Shown here: piece by piece, positions 60,301 through 64,000 of the stretch | Position numbering within the stretch: the stretch's first letter is position 1 | Layout of the letters: each line of letters begins with the position of its first letter | Assembly: GCA_932294295.1 (NCBI GenBank) | Contig: OW028580.1 | Location: 32,868,136 to 32,932,135, forward strand | Source: Alitta virens | Taxonomy: Eukaryota; Annelida; Polychaeta; Phyllodocida; Nereididae | Length of the DNA stretch: 64,000 bases | Direction: 5' to 3' | Notes under the pieces: generated by a model | Databases searched by the model: none | What the model was told of the DNA's origin: nothing | The model's input: only the letters and a program-made list of their open reading frames with translations | Position numbers and translations under genes: made by a program

Positions 60301-63300
60301 TCAATACATTTCAAAGTCTTTTCCACTGCCCTTGAAGTGATTTCACTCTCTTTATCACTGACTTGGATATCACAGCCTGTTTTCTTCTCACTGAGACACA
60401 GCAGGTTGTCGGTAAGACTTGCAAATGACTTGGCTACATTTTCATGACTCCCCTGACCCTTGACTTCATCACAGGTATGCAGAGAGTGCACTGGTGCATT
60501 CATTGGACCTGCTCCATTTCCACCCACCGTAAGACGTAACGGAGAGCGCTGGAGCGCGGCGTCTGGGGCGTCCTTGGCGACGTCTGGAACGTCACGGGCA
60601 ACGTCATGGCCGTCTGGGGTAGGGTAAAGGTCCTCTTCCTCACCCCCTGAGGTCAAGAGGTCAATCCCACTATCCGTAGCTGCTCCTGAATCCATAATAT
60701 CCACGATGTTTTTAGTTGGGATGATGTCAAAGTCACTCAAAGCATCCAAGTCACAGCAGTCACTGTCATTCATACAACAGCTGTCTGCAGAATGAATGCC
60801 TTGCAAACTCGTCTTGCTGGTTTCAATGAATGAATCCTTTGTCGCTTGAAGCTCTTTTTCTGCTTCGTTTTCACAGAGTGAGCTGCTCTCAGCACAGTGG
60901 CTACTGTTTCTACTGCGAAGAGCAATGTGTCTATGGGCAGATGAGTTGCCAGTGGTTTCCTCCTCTACCCCCCTGTTGATGGCAAGTCCTCCGTCTGGGG
61001 TAGGATTTATCACCCTCAAACCAGCTGTTTGGGTTGATGCAGCTGGGGTTGCTGTAGCTTCTAATAACCCTGTACCTGGGGGTGTGTAGTCCAACTCAGG
61101 TAAAGTTAGATCCCCTTTCATTAACTCATCAACGGTCTGGATCCCATCATCACTTGCTGCTGCAGCAGGGACCAGCATCTCGTGCATCTGAGGATCGACA
61201 CTGTCTCCTGCATCCCCTCCATCACCTGCATCCATCACCTCAGCATCAGCAACCTTAGTCTCCTCCTGTCCCATTGCTCTGATAAGATGCTTCCTCAATC
61301 TCTTCTCACAACTTAATGCTTGGTGAGCAAAGCAATGAGTGAAACACTCTCTGGCTAACCACTCCCTGGCTACTTTAGCTGTTATTCTTGGATCCTTTCT
61401 TAGTCTTGGCATTTTGCCACAGCCTTGAGAACATCTAAGATCATGCACTATGACTCTATTGCTTATGCATGGTTCAAGTATGTCTGGCTCTACTCCAGTT
61501 TTGCCTCTAACGAGCAAATAATTTTTGTCCCTACTAACTTCATCTGCTACTTGCTGGCTCATCATTTTCTCACACAGACATTTCTCTCTGTTCTCTTTAT
61601 CCTCCAATAGCACCTCTACCCCAGCCTCTTCCCCACTTAACCTCTTTATGAGGCTATTCTGACCATTCCTACAACTTTCTTCTGACTTTTTGCTAGTCTT
61701 TTCTGCTGAGAATTCTTGGACCTGGCCTGTTTTCTGGTGGCCAGCATACTTTGAATTTTTGCAAGTCAGACTGCGACCTCTGACCTTCTGGGAAGTACAA
61801 GCAGAAATTTCAAAGGTCAAGGATTCTGGGCATGGGAGTCGTGTGCCTTTCTTTCTCAACTTTGACTTCATTTCTTTTCTATCTAAGAGTACATCATTTT
61901 TATCTTGCAACTCATCTTCTGAATCACTTGAACATGACTTCAGACTCTTCGCGTACAAATAGCTCATGGGGTTTCCCTTCAACCCTCTGCATTTCCTAGA
62001 CAACCCCCTCCTTGGGTGATACCCCATTTCATTTCCTTCAACCTGTCTCAGCAGCATCACCTGAGATGGTTTACAACATCCTGCATCACTTTGATGGGTT
62101 TGATGCAGGGATACATCATAAGTCCCATGCATATGATGCACATGTTTCACCACCTTGCCACCACAGCTTGCATCTTTCAATATTGCACAAGACCTGGTCC
62201 CTGTCAGTTCCTGGTCCTCAAGATTCATGCATCTATAAATGTCTCTACACAAATCCTGCCTCTGCTTTTCCACACTCCTCTGCTTGTGTACTCTATTGCA
62301 AACAACCTGGCTCATAGATACCGGACCCTGTTCTCCATTTACACTGGGCTGGAGGCTGTTGTTGATCTGTGATCTGTGTTTGTCAGGTGTAATATTCCCT
62401 TCACATTTGCTGCCAGCAACATCAAGACCTGTGTGGACTGCCCTGTTAATCATACCAAGCATCTGAGGAATATTCATCTGTTTATCATTTCCACCATCAT
62501 TGATATCAATCTCAGGTGCCATATTGTGCTCAGAAGTCTGTGCCACATTTGCCTGTATTACATCCACTACATTTATGCCATTTTCCTTTCTAACATCACT
62601 TGTTTCTTGTACTACACTTTTACCTTCAGTGAGACTACTGTCAAGGCCATTAGCATTATTTTCGCCATTAACTAACAATTTCTGAGGACCTTTAATGATA
62701 TCCTCCAATTCCTCCTCTTCCACAGGACCTATAGCAGCCACAAAGCTTCCTCCGTAATGATATCCTCTGTAAGGTGAATATGTAATTGTGCTTCCTCTTC
62801 GACCTCCCGCTCCTCCTTCTCCGTTATCTCCATCAGGTCCAGGACTACATCCTCCACACGCCCCGCCTCCATACTTGTCATCATCGTCATCATCAACTTC
62901 TACGTAATCAGTCTCATCATACGGACTCCAATCGTCATCTTCTTCATTATCAGACGCTGAAGATGATGAAGTCATACTCCCTGCATCATTGTCCGAATTG
63001 TACTCTTCGTCGAGAGAGACGTATATCCCCACGTCACGAAATTCCGGACACTGTGTAGCGGTTGTCGTCAAGGTGTTTGTTGCTTTGTCGACCATCTTGA
63101 CCTTTCTCTTCTTGCGCCGACCTGGTTTAGTATCGCTTTCACTTGTGATCTTAGTTTCACTTTCACTTTTGCTTTCTTTACCAGAGTCACATGAAGTGCT
63201 CTCTAAAACTCCATTCATTCTTGCTTGGCCAAATCCTGCAAAGTCTTCAATAACGCGTCCATTCTGAAGTGACTTCTCCTTCTCTTTGATGTCTTTCTTG

Positions 63301-64000
63301 TCATCAGTTTTCTTTTCTTCCTCAGAGCTACTTTCACTTTCAGAACTGGAGCTTTCACTTTCACTCTCTGAAGTCTTTTCTTTATCTTTCTTCTCTTCAT
63401 CTGCCTTTTTGTCCTCTTCAGCATCTTCATAATCCTCACTTTCAGATTCAGATGACACAGTTTCATTTTCTCCTTTTGCACTGACCTTGACGTCACCATT
63501 TTGCACAGCAGCTGGTTTGTCACTTGGAGCAACAGGGGAATTAGCAGGTTCATGTTTTGTATCAATGGCTTTATCACCTCCAATTAGAGGTGTAGTTGAG
63601 GAATTATCGGCTGCTTGTGGCTTGTCAGTGGCTTTCTCTATCTCTTTGTGGTTCTGTGCTGGTTGAGCTGATGAGGTGTCAGGTGTCTTAGTCTGGGTTT
63701 GAGCTGCACCAGATGGACCAGCCACTGCTGCAGGAGTGTTTGCACTGGGTGATTGGGCTGCACTGCTAATAGCTGCTGATGTATTTGCAGTACTTGTAAA
63801 TTGCCCTGACTGTTGGGTTTTCGCTGTTGCTTGTGTTGCCACAGCTGCTACTGTAGTCACTGCTGTCACAATGGGTTGGATGGGAACCACAACTGGGTGG
63901 GTGTTGGGGACATTCACCGGTCGGATGACAGGAGTGATTGTTGGAGTGGCTGACACTTGTTGGGGTCTCACAACAGGTAGGCCTGGCTGGGTTGGTTGAG
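33299..64000 (-). CDS. TACC: TACC-family centrosomal coiled-coil protein, 5' end beyond window
   Basis: Fifteen coding exons on the minus strand, in transcript order: 64000-58344 (open to the edge), 53056-52707, 51386-50553, 50460-50382, 50138-49751, 41478-41420, 40469-40333, 40074-39921, 37511-37431, 36460-36315, 35858-35815, 34636-34476, 34071-33965, 33599-33479, 33364-33299. All junctions keep phase. About 2,790 residues are visible, a size close to the long vertebrate TACC2 isoforms. Diagnostic features: GxYNxDF...NPF motifs, VTFQTP, FKSSALARQSLYVKFDPL, VLKYSQ, KNEEVLKKC, and a C-terminal ELTAICDEL. Known TACC proteins bind Aurora A, chTOG/XMAP215 and clathrin, and stabilise spindle and centrosomal microtubules. 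Only one TACC gene is visible here, so no paralogue number is assigned. Alternative internal starts are listed separately. Confidence 0.93.
33479..33599 (-). CDS. TACC: TACC coiled-coil exon (penultimate)
   Basis: 121 bp; heptad-rich, with QAGLRKAEVQISSLESILEQ matching the vertebrate LRKEQ...SLE..LEQK block. The array breakpoint lies 9 bp outside its donor site. Confidence 0.94.
33965..34071 (-). CDS. TACC: TACC coiled-coil exon
   Basis: 107 bp; begins NEEVLKKC and continues through EERYEQLRKESEQKLQ, the best conserved part of the TACC domain. Confidence 0.95.
34476..34636 (-). CDS. TACC: TACC coiled-coil exon
   Basis: 161 bp; includes DLKSVEDAFANLHQRYEKN, aligning with the vertebrate DLNSxEKSFxDLFxRxEK segment. 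Confidence 0.94.
34637..35814 (-). other. TACC intron
   Basis: 1.18 kb, AT-rich. I see no coding exon or recognisable repeat. Confidence 0.7.
35815..35858 (-). CDS. TACC: TACC small coiled-coil exon
   Basis: 44 bp encoding MQEEAIVEALQKAK. Acceptor and donor (AG, GTATGT) and phase fit both neighbours. Confidence 0.88.
36020..36215. repeat. Tandem repeat of about 47-51 bp, four copies
   Basis: Unit: TGATGTCATTCCTTTAGTGA followed by cctaatttttgtaacaat. One copy has expanded gatgtcat into the palindrome TGACGTACGTCA (36153-36164). Within a TACC intron. Confidence 0.75.
36315..36460 (-). CDS. TACC: TACC domain first exon (VLKYSQ)
   Basis: 146 bp; starts VLKYSQSDVNRMMKE, matching the (V/L)LxYSQKDLD start of the TACC domain in vertebrates. 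Confidence 0.94.
36862..37020 (-). mobile_element. tRNA-derived SINE in TACC intron
   Basis: Same family as 12055-12235 (shared cctgat.ggctaattaggacaggcag and cagccatccaac). On the minus strand the head reads agctcagaggtagcgctc...ggcttccaacc, a typical tRNA D-arm and anticodon arm with a TCC anticodon position, suggesting a tRNA-Gly-like origin. Confidence 0.7.
37150..37335 (+). repeat. Short tandem repeats in TACC intron
   Basis: A 21-bp duplication (gttgaagc.agcctttctcA, 37150-37192) and a run of about 13-bp units acaatcgcattct with variants (37246-37330). Confidence 0.65.
37431..37511 (-). CDS. TACC: TACC spacer exon before coiled coil
   Basis: 81 bp, phase 0-0, acidic segment ending DDGTDGIIQ. 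It is the first exon shared by all isoforms, including the one starting at 38954. Confidence 0.88.
38763..38954 (-). CDS. TACC: Candidate alternative first exon of TACC (MFGS)
   Basis: ATG at 38954 opens 64 codons (MFGSREQACTESMYTSS...PPPQPEAK) to a GTAACA donor in phase 0, matching the phase-0 exon at 37511-37431. An in-frame TAG lies 12 bases before the ATG. Local GC and CpG are higher than in the surrounding intron. The predicted 305-residue protein would carry the TACC coiled coil but lack the Aurora-A docking Phe, the phospho-Ser and the clathrin motif. The donor is weak, so it may be spurious. Confidence 0.45.
38963..39011 (-). promoter_or_regulatory. X-box-like motifs beside the MFGS exon
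   Basis: On the minus strand GTTGCCATAGCAAC (38963-38976) is a perfect RFX consensus match ending 8 bp upstream of the candidate ATG. A second, weaker motif GCTACCATGGTAAC lies at 38998-39011. Confidence 0.45.
39921..40074 (-). CDS. TACC: TACC exon, Lys/Ala-rich linker
   Basis: 154 bp; basic linker (STPPQKN...KTQKTSTSKVK) then SAAAEVDRLFNDSLS. Poly(T) acceptor tract on the minus strand. Confidence 0.88.
40333..40469 (-). CDS. TACC: TACC exon with Aurora-A site and clathrin-binding motif
   Basis: 137 bp encoding FKSSALARQSLYVKFDPLIK, which aligns with FKESALRKQSLYLKFDPLL around Ser558 of human TACC3. Arg at -2 and Leu at +1 of the Ser fit the Aurora kinase preference. In vertebrates this phosphoserine creates the clathrin heavy chain site. 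Confidence 0.92.
40470..41419 (-). other. TACC intron
   Basis: 0.95 kb with no feature recognised. Confidence 0.65.
41420..41478 (-). CDS. TACC: TACC exon with Aurora-A docking Phe
   Basis: 59 bp encoding FNDSAAWDMLDKFGGQGDD. The leading Phe aligns with Phe525 of human TACC3 (FRDPAEVLG...LEQFG). It is the common acceptor for the long form and for two candidate short forms, all arriving in phase 1. Confidence 0.88.
45042..45049. promoter_or_regulatory. CRE palindrome TGACGTCA
   Basis: Perfect cAMP-response element sequence in a locally GC-richer patch of the long TACC intron. A chance occurrence is possible. Confidence 0.3.
46633..46648 (+). repeat. Poly(G) tract, 16 G
   Basis: Sixteen G in the long TACC intron; poly(C) on the TACC sense strand. 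Confidence 0.8.
47362..47470 (-). CDS. TACC: Candidate alternative first exon of TACC (MSQI)
   Basis: ATG at 47470 opens 36 codons (MSQISFYVKNLMEQM...) and ends at an ACCG|GTAGGA donor in phase 1, exactly what the 41478-41420 exon needs. No AG acceptor lies close upstream of the ATG. The resulting protein would be about 394 residues with the Aurora/clathrin module and the coiled coil but no giant N-terminus. TACC genes are known for alternative promoters. Confidence 0.6.
48702..48789 (-). CDS. TACC: Candidate alternative first exon of TACC (MGGA, GC-AG intron)
   Basis: ATG at 48789 (or 48777) gives MGGAMVTPLTGKLG... for 29 codons, then a CCAAG|GCAAGT site. GC donors are rare, but this one matches the strong GC-AG consensus. 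Phase 1 again fits the 41478-41420 exon. An in-frame TGA lies just upstream. Predicted protein about 387 residues. No transcript support. Confidence 0.35.
49751..50138 (-). CDS. TACC: TACC exon, acidic/Pro-Glu-rich
   Basis: 388 bp, phase 0 to 1; begins KDDGDDEIQIF and ends in Val-Pro-Glu repeats (EVVPEVVPEE...). The donor is read as A|GTATGT, joining as Met to Phe of the 41478 exon. This long form must splice over about 8.3 kb. Confidence 0.82.
50382..50460 (-). CDS. TACC: TACC small basic exon
   Basis: 79 bp; KKEGPGSSTKKTVPKRQKF, Lys/Arg-rich. Phases fit both sides only when the upstream donor is AA|GTACGT. Confidence 0.8.
50553..51386 (-). CDS. TACC: TACC exon with GSYNFDFDEFD...NPF motif
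   Basis: 834 bp. A Pro/Glu-rich tract leads to GSYNFDFDEFDENINPFVSK (about 50788-50858), followed by a second NPFQSKSKM. It matches GSYHLDWDKMDD...IPF of human TACC3 and is a recognisable TACC N-terminal motif. Confidence 0.9.
51387..52706 (-). other. TACC intron
   Basis: 1.3 kb, no exon or repeat recognised. Confidence 0.65.
52707..53056 (-). CDS. TACC: TACC exon starting VTFQTP
   Basis: 350 bp; begins VTFQTPARPKPDG, matching VTFQTPLRDP of vertebrate TACC proteins. The remainder is Ser/Pro/Gln-rich and then Glu-rich. Confidence 0.88.
56472..56960. mobile_element. hAT-like MITE, 489 bp
   Basis: Perfect 13-bp terminal inverted repeats CAGGGTATCCACT (56472-56484) and AGTGGATACCCTG (56948-56960), flanked by TTAAG direct repeats (56467-56471 and 56961-56965). 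Internal repeats of AATTCCCTGTATTTTCCCTG sit near both ends. There is no transposase. CAGGG termini suggest the hAT superfamily, although hAT duplications are usually 8 bp. Confidence 0.75.
57122..57149 (+). repeat. (CAAT)n microsatellite
   Basis: About seven tandem CAAT/AATC units. A separate 11-bp triplet repeat (tgagatatccc-like) lies at about 57253-57292. Confidence 0.8.
58344..64000 (-). CDS. TACC: TACC giant N-terminal exon, partial
   Basis: At least 5,657 bp of uninterrupted frame, open to the right edge. In protein order: Pro/Thr/Val-rich start; Ser-Glu alternation (about 63320-63460); Asp run and Gly-rich patch (about 62780-62910); Cys/His-rich segments (about 62125-62260 and 61272-61445); Asp/Pro-rich repeats with a loose (S/T)D(Q) theme (about 59200-59650); then GAYNLDFLDQL...NPFQTK, DPFKSSGKM and NPFQSKSR (about 58490-58680). 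It ends DPPPE|GTGAGT. Most of it is predicted disordered. The start codon lies outside the window. Confidence 0.88.

Overview
The window is invertebrate metazoan genomic DNA: AT-rich, with short coding exons bounded by GT/AG introns, tRNA-derived SINEs, a hAT-like MITE and microsatellites. I cannot name the species. A secreted six-TSP1/two-PAN protein next to a large multi-exon TACC gene suggests a marine invertebrate (echinoderm, hemichordate, cephalochordate or spiralian); this is inference.

Left half (1 to about 33.47 kb): a head-to-tail segmental duplication with a period of about 13.15 kb. Each unit carries one plus-strand gene for a predicted 672-residue secreted protein: signal peptide, acidic stretch with dibasic sites, a small six-cysteine module, six thrombospondin type 1 (TSP1) repeats each on its own 171-bp phase 1-1 exon, a 48-bp linker exon, and two PAN/apple-like exons. 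Gene A is cut by the left edge (only its 3' exons remain). Gene B (8443-17088) and gene C (21502-30221) are complete, each with a TATA box about 36 bp upstream of the ATG. Downstream of each gene lies a copy of the TACC 3' end: the 3' UTR, the last coding exon and most of the last intron. In units A and B this is an orphan fragment; in unit C it is the real TACC terminus.

Right half (about 31.25 to 64.0 kb, minus strand): a TACC (transforming acidic coiled-coil) gene, convergent with gene C. I resolve 15 coding exons in consistent phase, from a giant N-terminal exon (58344 to beyond the right edge) to the stop at 33299, about 2,790 residues visible. The protein holds GxYNxDF...NPF motifs, the VTFQTP motif, a module aligning with the Aurora-A docking/clathrin-binding segment of human TACC3 (F525-S558 region), and the C-terminal TACC coiled coil. 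Three internal exons with their own ATG (48.7, 47.4 and 38.95 kb) splice in phase into downstream exons and probably encode short isoforms; the 38.95-kb one would skip the Aurora/clathrin module.

The most interesting points are the array that repeatedly captured the last exon of its neighbour, the mosaic relationships among units, the alternative TACC N-termini, a shared RFX X-box-like sequence in the TACC 3' UTR and beside an internal TACC start, and a split cysteine pattern in the paired PAN domains. All gene models were built by eye from splice signals and reading frame and have no transcript support.
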